54,260 nt of DNA from Mobilisporobacter senegalensis (GCF_003752155.1 NZ_RJVG01000016.1:1-54260), one strand, 5' to 3'; numbered from the stretch's first letter, positions 21,153 through 30,695 are shown. Notes: a model not told the origin generated them from the sequence alone. Numbers and translations: made by a program.

Positions 21153-21320
21153 TTATAAAATAAATCCTTATTAATAAAAAGTGATTATGCCAAACAAAAA
21201 AGTTTATAATTTAAGAATAAGAAAACTTCAATATTTCACTATTATAGATTATAGTTCTATTTTAGTTATGAAGTATATATCTACAATGAGATAATACAAG
21301 TGATTTTCATTAAAATAAAA

Positions 21321-21336
21321 TGTTTCACGTGAAACA
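21321..21336. other. parS centromere site
   Basis: This is an exact TGTTTCACGTGAAACA, the conserved ParB/Spo0J-binding sequence. It lies 194 bases before parA. The rest of the 429-base gap 21101-21529 is AT-rich and holds only this site, the parS-terminator and the unassigned parA promoter. Confidence 0.95.
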
Positions 21337-21529
21337 TATAGGTTAAATAGAATATTACTTACATATATATTCTATAACTCATTATTTAATAGAAATAAAA
21401 ACATATAGTTTATAACATTTATTATCAAATTTAATTCTAATGAGTAGATATATAGGCGGAATAGTGATATAATGTATTTTGCAAGCTACAAAGAAATAAA
21501 AGAAAACTATAAATAGGAGGGGGGATATA

Positions 21530-22303
21530 ATGGGAAGAATCATAGCAATTGCAAATCAAAAAGGTGGAGTAGGAAAGACAACTACGGCAATTAATTTATC
21601 TGCCTGTTTAGCTGAAAAAGGTAAAAAGGTATTGACAATAGATATAGATCCACAGGGAAATACATCTAGTGGTCTGGGATTAGATAAGAGTAAAATAGAG
21701 AATACAGTATATGAATTAATTATTGGGCAATGTGAGGTTGAAGATTGCCTACAGGTTAATGTAATTGAAAATCTATCTATTTTGCCATCTAATGTAAACC
21801 TTTCGGGAGCCGAGATTGAATTAATAGGTACAGAAGAAAGGGAATTTATATTAAAAGGTAAAATTGAAAAGATACGAGATGATTATGAATTTATTATCAT
21901 AGATTGCCCTCCTTCATTGAATGTATTAACTGTAAATGCAATGACAACAGCAGATACAGTATTAGTACCCATACAATGTGAATATTATGCTCTTGAAGGA
22001 CTCACCCAATTAATACATACTATAAATCTGGTCAGAGAAAGACTAAATCCCAACTTGGAATTAGAAGGCGTCGTATTTACCATGTATGATGCAAGGACTA
22101 ATTTATCTCTTCAAGTTGTAGAAAATGTTAAAAACAACTTAAAACAAGCAATCTATAAAACGATTATACCGAGGAATGTAAGATTAGCGGAATCCCCAAG
22201 CCATGGTCTTCCAATTAATTTATATGATCCTAAATCAGCAGGTGCTGAAGGATATCGTGATTTAGCAGATGAAGTAATTGAGAGAGGAGAAAAAGAATGG
22301 TAG
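21530..22303 (+). CDS. parA: Chromosome-partitioning ATPase ParA (Soj)
   Basis: This 257-residue Walker-type ATPase works with ParB in origin segregation and, in relatives, controls DnaA. The deviant Walker A is KGGVGKTT (11-18), and the D-containing IDIDPQGNTSSGLG and IIIDCPPSLNVLT motifs follow. The ribosome binding site is AGGAGG. The gene overlaps parB by seven bases, indicating coupled translation. Confidence 0.96.
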   Translation: MGRIIAIANQKGGVGKTTTAINLSACLAEKGKKVLTIDIDPQGNTSSGLGLDKSKIENTVYELIIGQCEVEDCLQVNVIENLSILPSNVNLSGAEIELIGTEEREFILKGKIEKIRDDYEFIIIDCPPSLNVLTVNAMTTADTVLVPIQCEYYALEGLTQLIHTINLVRERLNPNLELEGVVFTMYDARTNLSLQVVENVKNNLKQAIYKTIIPRNVRLAESPSHGLPINLYDPKSAGAEGYRDLADEVIERGEKEW

Positions 22304-23187
22304 CCAAAAGAGGATTAGGTAAAGGCCTTGATTCGATGATTCCTGAAAAAATAGGTAATATTAGTAAAGAAGAGAAGAAAACAGAACCGAATAATGTTTC
22401 ACGTGAAACATTAATAAATATTAATGAAATCGAACCAAATAAATCTCAACCAAGAAAGAATTTTAATGAAGATGGAATTCTCGAATTAGCTGATTCTATC
22501 AAACAGTACGGTATAATTCAACCATTAATTCTCCAAAAAAAAGATAAATATTATGAGATAGTAGCAGGTGAACGTAGGTGGAGAGCGGCCAGAGCAGCCG
22601 GATTGAAGAAAGTTCCTGCAATTATCAAAAATTATACAACACAAGAAATAATGGAAATAGCCTTAATTGAAAATATTCAAAGGGAAGATTTAAATCCTAT
22701 TGAAGAGGCAATAGCATATCAAAATTTAATTAGCGAATTCAACTTAAAGCAGGATGAGGTGGCTGAAAGAGTTTCAAAAAGTAGAACAGCAATTACTAAC
22801 TCCATGAGATTGCTTAAACTGGATAGAAGAGTTCAGCAAATGCTAATAGATGATATGATATCCAGCGGACATGCCAGAACAATTCTTCCTATTGAGGATG
22901 GGGATGTTCAATACCATATAGCAACAAAAATTTTTGATGAAAAACTGAGCGTGAGAGAAACAGAAAAATTAATTAAAAATCTTAACAAAAATCCAATTAG
23001 TAAAAAACAAGAAGTAGATAATAGTATATATATTTATAAAGACTTAGAAGAAAAAATAAAAAGAATTATTGGTACGAAGGTAACCATTAATAAAAAGTCA
23101 AAAAATAAAGGAAAAATAGAGATAGAATATTATTCTGAAGAAGAATTAGAACGAATTATAGATTTGTTTGAAAATATGGAACAATAA
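22297..23187 (+). CDS. parB: Chromosome-partitioning protein ParB (Spo0J)
   Basis: This 296-residue CTP-dependent clamp loads at parS and spreads. The N-terminal domain has the CTP-binding GERRWRAARAAG motif and ENIQREDLNPIEEA. A helix-turn-helix (KQDEVAERVSKSRTAITNSMRLL) recognises parS, and a C-terminal dimerisation domain follows. A parS site lies inside the coding sequence and is translated as NVSRET. Confidence 0.97.
   Translation: MVAKRGLGKGLDSMIPEKIGNISKEEKKTEPNNVSRETLININEIEPNKSQPRKNFNEDGILELADSIKQYGIIQPLILQKKDKYYEIVAGERRWRAARAAGLKKVPAIIKNYTTQEIMEIALIENIQREDLNPIEEAIAYQNLISEFNLKQDEVAERVSKSRTAITNSMRLLKLDRRVQQMLIDDMISSGHARTILPIEDGDVQYHIATKIFDEKLSVRETEKLIKNLNKNPISKKQEVDNSIYIYKDLEEKIKRIIGTKVTINKKSKNKGKIEIEYYSEEELERIIDLFENMEQ
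22395..22410. other. parS site inside parB
   Basis: This is an exact TGTTTCACGTGAAACA within the 5' part of parB, where it encodes part of NVSRETL. An internal parS at this position is also known in Bacillus spo0J. It is the third site within 1.3 kb. Confidence 0.95.
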
Positions 23188-23207
23188 GAAGTGAGGAGAA
23201 AACAGCA

Positions 23208-23720
23208 ATGAATTATTATCTAGAGTTAATAGATTTATATAGTGCATATATTATAATTGGAATTATGAGTTTTATACTTTTGTTATTAATATTATTAATT
23301 ATCAGTAATGTTAAATACAGTAAATTAAATAGGAAATATAAAAGTTTCATGCAGGGGACAAGTGGTGAAAGTATAGAAAGAATAGTATTAGATAAATTTG
23401 AAGAGATTAATGAATTAAAAAAAGAAACGAATATCATCAATACTCATCTAAAAAAGATTGATGAAATATTATCGATTACCTATCAAAAATCTGCAATTGT
23501 AAAATACGATGCATTTAAAGAAATGGGTGGTAAATTAAGTTTTGCTCTTGCACTGTTAAATGAAGAAAACAATGGATTTATTATTAATTCTATGCATAGC
23601 AGTAGAGAAGGTTGTTATACTTATATCAAAGAAGTTATTAAAGGGGAATCTTTTGTACAATTGGCAGAAGAAGAAAAGCAAGCATTGGAAGAAGCAAAAA
23701 ATAGTAGAAAATATATGTAA
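23208..23720 (+). CDS. DUF4446 family membrane-anchored protein
   Basis: This 170-residue protein has one strong N-terminal membrane helix (about 14-35), then a coiled-coil-prone region and a conserved domain with the stretch YDAFKEMGGKLSFALALL. This pattern is characteristic of DUF4446, which very often follows parB in Clostridia. The function is unknown. It begins 20 bases after parB behind a GAGGAG site and ends at a strong terminator, so it closes the par operon. Confidence 0.88.
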   Translation: MNYYLELIDLYSAYIIIGIMSFILLLLILLIISNVKYSKLNRKYKSFMQGTSGESIERIVLDKFEEINELKKETNIINTHLKKIDEILSITYQKSAIVKYDAFKEMGGKLSFALALLNEENNGFIINSMHSSREGCYTYIKEVIKGESFVQLAEEEKQALEEAKNSRKYM

Positions 23721-23724
23721 TAAA

Positions 23725-23765
23725 AGAGAGGTCAGCATATACTGTATGCTGACCTCTCTTTATTT
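23725..23765. terminator. Bidirectional terminator between the par operon and adhE
   Basis: Perfect 15-bp arms AGAGAGGTCAGCATA (23725-23739) and TATGCTGACCTCTCT (23745-23759) enclose a 5-nt loop. TTATTT follows on the plus strand and TTTTATT on the minus strand, so it can end both converging transcripts. Confidence 0.85.
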
Positions 23766-23828
23766 AATATAGTGTAATTCTAATTATATAAAATTATTGG
23801 ACTTTGTAAATTTAATCAGATTACCTAT

Positions 23829-26447
23829 TTATTTAGTTTTCTTAGGAACATTTCCTTTACCATAATATGCGACTTTATAAATATCTTCTAATTCAGATAC
23901 TAATGGTAAACGAGGATTTGCAGTTGTACATTGATCTCCAAAAGCTAAATCTGCAAGTGGAGAAACTTTAGATAAGAAGTCTTGTTCATTAATACCATAT
24001 TCTTTTAATGTAGCTGGTATTTCAAGATATTCATTTAATTCTTCAACCATTTTAGCAAATTGTTCAACCGCATCATCATTGCTCTTTGGATTATATCCAA
24101 GTTTCTTCATAAGAACAAAAATTTTATCTCCAACAATATAATTCTCGTATTTTGGCCATGCAGTAAACTTAGTAGGATTTGCAACACCATTGTATCTGAT
24201 TACATGTGGTAAAAGAATAGCATTTGCACAACCGTGAGGTACATGGAATTCTCCTCCTAGTTTGTGTGCTAATGAATGGTTGATTCCAAGGAATGCGTTT
24301 GTAAATGCCATACCTGCAATTGTTGATGCATTATGCATTTTTTCACGAGCAACAGGATCGCTTGCCCCATTTGTAAAGGATCTCTTAAGATAAGTAAATA
24401 CCATTTCAATTGCGTGAATTGCAAGTGCATCTGTATAATCAGAAGCAAGAATAGAAACATAAGCTTCATATGCATGGGTTAATACATCCATCCCTGTCCA
24501 TGCAGTAGATTTTTTTGGAACTGACATAACGAAATCCGGATCAATAATCGCAACATCTGGAGTTAATTCGTAATCAGCTAATGGATATTTTTTGTTTTCT
24601 TCCTTGTCAGAAATAACGGCAAATGATGTTACTTCTGATCCAGTACCAGATGTTGTAGGTATAGCAACAAGCTGTGCCTTATGTCCAAGAGTAGGGAATT
24701 TGTAAGCTCTCTTTCTGATATCTAAGAATTTAAGTGACATATTTTTAAAATCTGCATCTGGTTGTTCATAAAATAGCCACATACCCTTTGCAGCATCAAT
24801 TGCAGAACCGCCACCTAAAGCAATAATAACATCAGGCTGGAATTTGTTCATTGATTCCACCCCTCTTTTGATTGTGTCAAGAGAAGGATCTGGTTCAACT
24901 TGGTCAAAAATTTCACAATGTACATATTCTTCACGTTTTCTTAACTGATATAGAATCTTATCTACATAACCTAATTGTGTCATAGAAGGATCTGTTACAA
25001 TAAAAGCTTTTGAGATTCCCGGCATTTTTTGAAGATAAGCAGTTGAGCCTGATTCAAAATAAATTTTGTTTGGAATCTTAAACCATTGCATATTATTTCT
25101 CCTTTTTGCCACACGTTTTATATTTACAAGATCAACAGCAGATACATTATGAGTAGTTGAGTTACCGCCATAAGATCCGCAGCCTAACGTAAGAGATGGC
25201 ATATTGGTATTATATAAATCGCCGATAGCACCATGAGTAGAAGGTGAATTTACGATAATACGACCTGTCTTCATTCTATTAGAGAATTCTGTAATAACCT
25301 TTTCATCAGTTGAATGTAATACAGATGAGTGGCCCATACCACCATTATGCAGCATATCTTCACAGAGCCTTAAACCGTCTTCGACGTCTTTAGCTTTTAC
25401 TACTGCAAGTACAGGAGATAATTTTTCTTTAGAAAGTGGGTAATCAGCACCAACACCGCCTAATTCAGTACATAATATCTTTGTATCTTCCGGAATACTA
25501 AATCCGGCTAATTTAGCAATATATGCAGGAGATTTACCAACGATGTCTGGATTAACTGCCATTTTTTCTAAATTAATAACAACTGGTTCAAGCTTTTTAA
25601 TTTCTTCTTTGGTTGCAAAATAGCAGCCAGCTTTTTTCATTAATTCAATAACTTCTTTATAAACAGGTTCTTCAATAATTGCTGCTTGTTCAGAGGCACA
25701 AATCATACCATTATCAAAAGATTTTGATAATACTAAATCATTTACAGCTCTTTTTAGAACAGCAGTCTTATCAATAAAGCAAGGTACGTTACCAGGGCCT
25801 ACACCAAGAGCAGGTTTCCCTGATGAATATGCTGCTTTAACCATTCCTGGACCGCCTGTTGCAAGAATACAAGAAACACCTGTATGATTCATAAGAACGG
25901 ATGTTGCTTCGATAGAAGGATATTCAATCCATTGGATACAGTTTTCTGGGGCACCAGCTTTAATTGCTGCATCTAATAAAGTTTTAGCTGCTTCAGTAGA
26001 ACACTTCTGTGCACTTGGATGAAAACCAAATATAATTGGATTTCGTGTCTTAATACAAGAAATAATTTTAAACATTGTTGTTGAAGTAGGATTAGTAACC
26101 GGAGTAACACCGGCAACAATGCCAATAGGTTCAGCTACTAACATATAATCTTCTTCATCATTATCTTCGATAATACCTACAGTTTTTTGATATTTTATTG
26201 AATGCCAAATATATTCTGTCGCAAAAATATTTTTGGTTATTTTATCTTCGTATACTCCTCTGCCAGTTTCTTCAACTGCCATTTTCGCAAGTACTTGTTG
26301 TTTCGCAAGTCCTGCAAGAGCCATTTCATGAACTATGTTATCAATGGTAGCTTGATCTAACTCTAGAAACTCGTGTAATGCAACTTGAGCTTTTTCAACT
26401 AGGCTATTTACATGTTCTTGAGGTGTTGGTTGTTTTTTCTCTGCCAT
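23829..26447 (-). CDS. adhE: Bifunctional acetaldehyde-CoA/alcohol dehydrogenase AdhE
   Basis: This 872-residue fermentative enzyme reduces acetyl-CoA to acetaldehyde and then ethanol with NADH, and usually forms spirosomes. The N-terminal half is a CoA-acylating aldehyde dehydrogenase with GMICASEQ around the catalytic cysteine and the NAD-binding TGGPGMV. The C-terminal half is an iron alcohol dehydrogenase with ALGGGSAIDAAKGMW, a TTSGTGSE motif and the histidine-rich NHSLAHKLGGEFHVPHG. The ATG at 26447 follows AGGAGG; upstream in-frame codons have no such site. It is transcribed against replication and appears monocistronic. Confidence 0.97.
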   Translation of the reverse strand: MAEKKQPTPQEHVNSLVEKAQVALHEFLELDQATIDNIVHEMALAGLAKQQVLAKMAVEETGRGVYEDKITKNIFATEYIWHSIKYQKTVGIIEDNDEEDYMLVAEPIGIVAGVTPVTNPTSTTMFKIISCIKTRNPIIFGFHPSAQKCSTEAAKTLLDAAIKAGAPENCIQWIEYPSIEATSVLMNHTGVSCILATGGPGMVKAAYSSGKPALGVGPGNVPCFIDKTAVLKRAVNDLVLSKSFDNGMICASEQAAIIEEPVYKEVIELMKKAGCYFATKEEIKKLEPVVINLEKMAVNPDIVGKSPAYIAKLAGFSIPEDTKILCTELGGVGADYPLSKEKLSPVLAVVKAKDVEDGLRLCEDMLHNGGMGHSSVLHSTDEKVITEFSNRMKTGRIIVNSPSTHGAIGDLYNTNMPSLTLGCGSYGGNSTTHNVSAVDLVNIKRVAKRRNNMQWFKIPNKIYFESGSTAYLQKMPGISKAFIVTDPSMTQLGYVDKILYQLRKREEYVHCEIFDQVEPDPSLDTIKRGVESMNKFQPDVIIALGGGSAIDAAKGMWLFYEQPDADFKNMSLKFLDIRKRAYKFPTLGHKAQLVAIPTTSGTGSEVTSFAVISDKEENKKYPLADYELTPDVAIIDPDFVMSVPKKSTAWTGMDVLTHAYEAYVSILASDYTDALAIHAIEMVFTYLKRSFTNGASDPVAREKMHNASTIAGMAFTNAFLGINHSLAHKLGGEFHVPHGCANAILLPHVIRYNGVANPTKFTAWPKYENYIVGDKIFVLMKKLGYNPKSNDDAVEQFAKMVEELNEYLEIPATLKEYGINEQDFLSKVSPLADLAFGDQCTTANPRLPLVSELEDIYKVAYYGKGNVPKKTK

Positions 26448-26503
26448 AAATATTATCCTCCTATAATTCATCAATCCATAAGTGAAATGATAACAATATA
26501 ATA

Positions 26504-26521
26504 ATGTTAAAAATTTAACAA
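26504..26521. promoter_or_regulatory. Rex-type operator upstream of adhE
   Basis: ATGTTAAAAATTTAACAA matches the Rex consensus TTGTTAANNNNTTAACAA at all but one position. It lies just downstream of the proposed adhE -10 box. A second, weaker match at 26549-26566 overlaps the promoter spacer and -35. Rex, an NADH-responsive repressor, is known to control adhE in Clostridia. Confidence 0.75.
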
Positions 26522-26536
26522 TTTGATTACAATAAC

Positions 26537-26566
26537 AATATATCATACCTGTTAAATATTTGTCAA
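26537..26566 (-). promoter_or_regulatory. adhE promoter
   Basis: The minus strand has -35 TTGACA (26561-26566) and -10 TATATT (26537-26542) with an 18-nt spacer, leaving an untranslated leader of about 80 bases. Rex-like sequences overlap it. Confidence 0.6.
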
Positions 26567-26649
26567 AGAAAATTTGCTAAAAATCGATCTTAAAAATATA
26601 CAAATTTAATAAATAAAAAAAATATTTATATACAAAATAAACAAAACAA

Positions 26650-26684
26650 TTGACATTTCTCTTGTATACATAGTAATATGTATA
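26650..26684 (+). promoter_or_regulatory. Promoter with palindromic operator, upstream of the HD-GYP gene
   Basis: TTGACA (26650-26655), an 18-nt spacer and TAATAT (26674-26679) form a promoter. A perfect inverted repeat, TATACATA-GTAA-TATGTATA (26665-26684), covers the -10 region and looks like a repressor site. A leader of roughly 165 bases, rich in A and T and without a recognised riboswitch, separates it from the HD-GYP gene. Apart from the adhE control region, I saw nothing else in the 405-base gap. Confidence 0.5.
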
Positions 26685-26852
26685 ATATTGTACAAAATAA
26701 ATTAATAAAACAAGTAAATATGTAGAAAAGATATTTAATAATAATGTATTATTGAAATAAACTCATATGGCGAGTAATATAATCATATGAAGGAATTTTT
26801 TATAAAATAGAAACTTTTATAATTATTTATAAATACTTAGAAACAATAAACT

Positions 26853-27968
26853 ATGTCTTGGAGTGAATTAGATCAGCTTAATTCACAAATGGTGTATGAG
26901 ATGAGAAAAATATCCTTAAAAGCACTAAAGGGAAATGAAAAATTAGCAATGGACTTGATCAGTGAATCAGGTATTATTTTAATGTCTAAAGGAAGTACAA
27001 TAAAGAAAGAGTATATTTCCAGACTTAAAGAATTAAGTATTGATTATCTATATATAGAAGACGAATTATCTAAGGGAGTCAAGGTTGATGAGATCCTTGA
27101 AATACAAATTAAAGATCAGTGTCAAAAAACAGTAAAAGATATTTTAGAAAGATTCACATACAGTGCCGCTTCAGAACTTCAAACATTGACTTGTGTTGCA
27201 GAAGAAATTATTCTTGATATATTAGAAGAACCAGAGGTTATGTATAATATTTCGGGAGTAAGAAAAAAGAGTGAGAGCACTTATGCCCATTGTGTTAATG
27301 TATGTACTTTATCAGTTCTGGTAGCAATAAAAATGAAGCTTCCTGCAAATAAAGTTCGTGAAATAGCAATCGGAAGCTTATTACATGATATTGGATATAA
27401 TTATATTGCGAAAGATTATTCTGATGTAGATATGTCAACATTAAATCCTAATGAAATCAGAGAAATCAAGAAACATGTGATATATGGATATTCAGCAGTG
27501 GAGAAAGAAGCCTGGTTATCTTCTGTATCAAAAGATATTATATTGACCCATCATGAAAGGATTGATGGATCTGGTTACCCGTTTCATTTGAATGATGACA
27601 GGATTAAGCTGGGAAGTAAAATCGTAGCTGTATGTGATGAGTTTGATAGTAAAGTATATGGTTTTTATACAGACAAATTAAAAGTACATGAAACAATTGA
27701 ATATATAATGAGTTTAAGTGGAATCAAATATGACTTTTCTGTAGTTAAAATTTTTTATGAGTCAGTTGCAGCTTACCCAAATGGAACGACTGTTATTACA
27801 AATGAAGGGGAAACAGGAATTGTACTCAGACAAAATAGAAAATGTCCTACAAGGCCAATTATAAGAATAGTAATTGATAAAGATGGAAACAACTGTAATG
27901 AGTGGATTGAGAAAGATCTTACCAAAGATTTAACTTTATTTATTAACGATACAATCGAATCCTATTAA
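26853..27968 (+). CDS. HD-GYP domain protein (putative cyclic-di-nucleotide phosphodiesterase)
   Basis: This protein of up to 371 residues has an N-terminal region typical of HD-GYP proteins (about 17-70, ending LSIDYLYIED), then the HD-GYP domain. It shows H178-D179, H208, H233-H234-E235 and DGSGYP (238-243), which are the expected metal-binding and signature positions. It departs from canon: HDIGY replaces HDxGK, HVIYG replaces HPxxG, and CDEFD replaces the YDAxT-like motif. It may therefore be a divergent or specialised phosphodiesterase. The start is uncertain because neither the ATG at 26853 nor the family-like ATG at 26901 has a clear ribosome binding site. Confidence 0.82.
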   Translation: MSWSELDQLNSQMVYEMRKISLKALKGNEKLAMDLISESGIILMSKGSTIKKEYISRLKELSIDYLYIEDELSKGVKVDEILEIQIKDQCQKTVKDILERFTYSAASELQTLTCVAEEIILDILEEPEVMYNISGVRKKSESTYAHCVNVCTLSVLVAIKMKLPANKVREIAIGSLLHDIGYNYIAKDYSDVDMSTLNPNEIREIKKHVIYGYSAVEKEAWLSSVSKDIILTHHERIDGSGYPFHLNDDRIKLGSKIVAVCDEFDSKVYGFYTDKLKVHETIEYIMSLSGIKYDFSVVKIFYESVAAYPNGTTVITNEGETGIVLRQNRKCPTRPIIRIVIDKDGNNCNEWIEKDLTKDLTLFINDTIESY

Positions 27969-27986
27969 CAGGTAAGGTCAAAGTGC

Positions 27987-28015
27987 TTGCAAATTTAAAG
28001 TTAATCGTATATAAT
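27987..28015 (+). promoter_or_regulatory. Promoter of the serS T-box transcript
   Basis: TTGCAA (27987-27992), a 17-nt spacer and a perfect TATAAT (28010-28015) precede the T-box leader, which would start near 28022. Confidence 0.7.
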
Positions 28016-28034
28016 GAACAGATAAACATAGTAA

Positions 28035-28315
28035 AATAGCGTAGATGAAAACTAAGATTTAAAAGCATGAAAGAGAGTTGGCGGTAGGTGCAAGCCAATA
28101 TGCTTAAGAATCGTTCCACTTTCGTAGCTGCTAACGATGAGTTAGAAGGATTGTACCCTTTATCGTACTTCTTGAGAGGCTAATGAAATTAGCAATTTGG
28201 GTGGTATCGCGGATTCTTTCGTCCCATTATTTGATGCAATAGTGACATATATGAGATAATCAAAATTCTTATATTTATCAATTGTACAGATAGGGTATGA
28301 AAGAATTTTTTTATT
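28035..28315 (+). ncRNA. T-box riboswitch controlling serS
   Basis: The leader has the distal Stem I pieces AGAGAG and the apical GGTAGGTGCAA (28083-28093) within a TTGGC/GCCAA stem. The conserved T-box TGGGTGGTATCGCGG is at 28198-28212. The terminator follows: ATTCTTTC (28213-28220) pairs with GAAAGAAT (28299-28306), and a T-run comes next. Binding of uncharged tRNA would favour the antiterminator and allow transcription of serS. I did not assign the specifier codon with confidence; AGC near 28121 is one candidate. This leader fills most of the 444-base gap. Confidence 0.92.
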
Positions 28316-28412
28316 TAATTTAAATATTAATATGTATGCAGACTATGAGATTTTTAATAATGAGATTTCTCATGGAAATATAATAAATGCGAAAAATTTA
28401 GGAGGAAATATT

Positions 28413-29690
28413 ATGTTGGACATTAAATTATTAAGAAGTAATTTTGAAGAAGTAGAGAGAAGATTATCTACGAGAAATGAAGAATTTGACTTAAGCAAAT
28501 TCAAAACGTTAGATGAAGAAAGACGTAAATTATTAGGAGAAGTTGAAGTTCTTAAGAATGAACAAAATAGTGTATCCAAACAAGTTCCTATCTTAAAAAA
28601 AGAAGGAAAAGATGTATCTGGAATTTTAGAAGAGATGAAAAAACTTTCTGATAAAATTAAAGAATATGACGTTAAAATCAAAGAAGTTGATACAGAACTT
28701 GATAATTGGATGCTTACCATTCCTAATCTGCCTCATCCATCTGTACCACAGGGAAAAACAGATGAAGATAATTTAGAAATTCGTAAATTTAGTGAACCTA
28801 CAAAATTTAATTTTGAACCAAAAGCCCATTGGGATCTTGGTTCCGATTTAGGAATTATAGATCCAGAAACAGCAGCGAAAACAACTGGTGCAAGATTTAC
28901 ATTTTATAAAGGATCAGGTGCAAGATTAGAGCGTGCCATTATGAATTTCTTTTTAGACTGCCATTCTGAAAAACATGGTTACACAGAAGTATTTCCACCA
29001 TTCATGGTAAGTAGAGAAAGTATGACGGGCACAGGCCAGCTTCCAAAATTTGAAGAAGATGCATATAAAGTAAATGGCGATGGAAAAGAATATTTCCTTG
29101 TACCAACAGCAGAAGTTCCAGTAACTAATATGTACAGAGAACAAATATTAGATGGTAATACATTGCCTATTAAGCATGTTGCCTATACAGCTTGTTTTCG
29201 AGCAGAAGCAGGATCTGCAGGCAGAGATACCAGAGGACTCATTAGACAGCATCAATTTAACAAAGTAGAATTAGTTAAGTTCACAAAGCCTGAAGATTCC
29301 TATGATGAACTGGAAAAATTAACTCGGGATGCAGAAGAAGTATTACAATTATTAGGACTTCCTTACAGAGTCGTAAAAATTTGTGTTGGAGATTTAGGTT
29401 TTACTGCAGCATTAAAATATGATATTGAAGTTTGGATGCCAAGTTATAATCGTTATGTGGAAATTTCAAGCTGTAGTAATTTTGAAGACTTCCAGGCAAG
29501 GCGCGCTAATATAAAATATAAAGATAATGTGAAAGACAAAGCAAAATATGTTCATACTTTAAATGGCAGCGGCGTTGCAATTGGACGTACAACAGCAGCA
29601 ATCTTAGAGAATTATCAACAGGAAGATGGAAGCATTCTTATTCCAGAAATATTGAGACCTTACATGAATGGAATTGATGTAATTAAATAA
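28413..29690 (+). CDS. serS: Seryl-tRNA synthetase
   Basis: This 425-residue class II synthetase charges tRNA-Ser. A long N-terminal antiparallel coiled coil (about 30-100) that grips the tRNA variable arm is followed by the catalytic domain. Motif 2 reads [21 protein letters not shown], and motif 3 contains [18 protein letters not shown]. The ATG at 28413 follows AGGAGG; the longer ORF upstream lacks a site. It is controlled by the T-box leader. Confidence 0.97.
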   Translation: MLDIKLLRSNFEEVERRLSTRNEEFDLSKFKTLDEERRKLLGEVEVLKNEQNSVSKQVPILKKEGKDVSGILEEMKKLSDKIKEYDVKIKEVDTELDNWMLTIPNLPHPSVPQGKTDEDNLEIRKFSEPTKFNFEPKAHWDLGSDLGIIDPETAAKTTGARFTFYKGSGARLERAIMNFFLDCHSEKHGYTEVFPPFMVSRESMTGTGQLPKFEEDAYKVNGDGKEYFLVPTAEVPVTNMYREQILDGNTLPIKHVAYTACFRAEAGSAGRDTRGLIRQHQFNKVELVKFTKPEDSYDELEKLTRDAEEVLQLLGLPYRVVKICVGDLGFTAALKYDIEVWMPSYNRYVEISSCSNFEDFQARRANIKYKDNVKDKAKYVHTLNGSGVAIGRTTAAILENYQQEDGSILIPEILRPYMNGIDVIK

Positions 29691-29764
29691 CCAAAAATAA
29701 GATATAGACAAATGTATTTATAAGTGCTATAAATACAATATAATAAAGAAAGCAGGTGATGACT

Positions 29765-30646
29765 ATGCATAGTTACCTACGAGCAATAGGATTTAGCAAA
29801 GTTAATACAAGAGCAGACCTCGACAAAATAATAGGCATGGTCATGGACCAGCCGACTGTATCATATGTAACCAGTAAGAGTGAGAAGACCGTCCTAACAG
29901 AAATATCAAGAGATTTTTCTGAGAGAATGGGTATTACTCTTCGGGGAGAATATGATGAGAAAGGATTTTTTCACCTTGAACACTATTTTCCACATTTTAG
30001 AGGCCAGGTAATTAGCACAAAAGAAGAAGTTGCAATAAATAAAAGAGTAGATACAGACGCTTATACAGGTATGTGCGATGATATCAGGCTTGGGGTATCC
30101 CTTATATTCTATCTGCAAAATGTCATAGACTATATCGACTTAAAGAAAGAAAAAGGGGACCATTCCATTATGGCACCAATTACTTTATCCGGTTTGTCTA
30201 CCAGTGGTAAGATTCTTTTTGGAATAAATAAAGATGAAAAAGAAAAAGAAAATAAAACACTGGAAACAAAGAAGAGAAATAAATTAATAGCAGATGCAAG
30301 AAATGGAGATCAAGAAGCAATTGATAGCCTTACCATTGATGATATTGATTTACTTGCAACAGTTTCCAGAAGAGCGAAGCAGGAAGATATTTATTCTATT
30401 GTAGATACGTCATTTATTCCTTATGGGTCTGAATCAGATAATTATTCTATTGTGGGAACTATAATGGATGTTAAATTAATTCAAAATGAATTAACGAAAG
30501 AATCTATATATGATTTAATCATAGAATGCAATGATTTAATTTATGAAATCTGTATTAATAAAATTGATATTCTTGGGGAACCAGAGGTAGGAAGAAGATT
30601 CAAGGGAAATATATGGATGCAGGGATTTATTAATTTTTCAGAATAA
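29765..30646 (+). CDS. DUF3881 family protein
   Basis: This roughly 293-residue soluble protein of unknown function begins MHSYLRAIGFSKV, the hallmark of DUF3881, which I know mainly from Lachnospiraceae. No catalytic motif or membrane segment is visible. The ATG at 29765 lies just after AGGTGATG; an ATG six bases earlier and a GTG overlap the ribosome binding site. It lies 74 bases after serS with no obvious terminator between, so some read-through is possible. Confidence 0.8.
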   Translation: MHSYLRAIGFSKVNTRADLDKIIGMVMDQPTVSYVTSKSEKTVLTEISRDFSERMGITLRGEYDEKGFFHLEHYFPHFRGQVISTKEEVAINKRVDTDAYTGMCDDIRLGVSLIFYLQNVIDYIDLKKEKGDHSIMAPITLSGLSTSGKILFGINKDEKEKENKTLETKKRNKLIADARNGDQEAIDSLTIDDIDLLATVSRRAKQEDIYSIVDTSFIPYGSESDNYSIVGTIMDVKLIQNELTKESIYDLIIECNDLIYEICINKIDILGEPEVGRRFKGNIWMQGFINFSE

Positions 30647-30648
30647 TA

Positions 30649-30677
30649 TTGACTATCTTGCTTTAAAATAGTAGAAT
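30649..30677 (+). promoter_or_regulatory. Promoter of tRNA-Arg
   Basis: TTGACT (30649-30654), a 17-nt spacer and TAGAAT (30672-30677) lie 19 bases before the tRNA. The -35 box begins right after the DUF3881 stop. Confidence 0.65.
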
Positions 30678-30695
30678 AAATACGTTGTTTTATAT

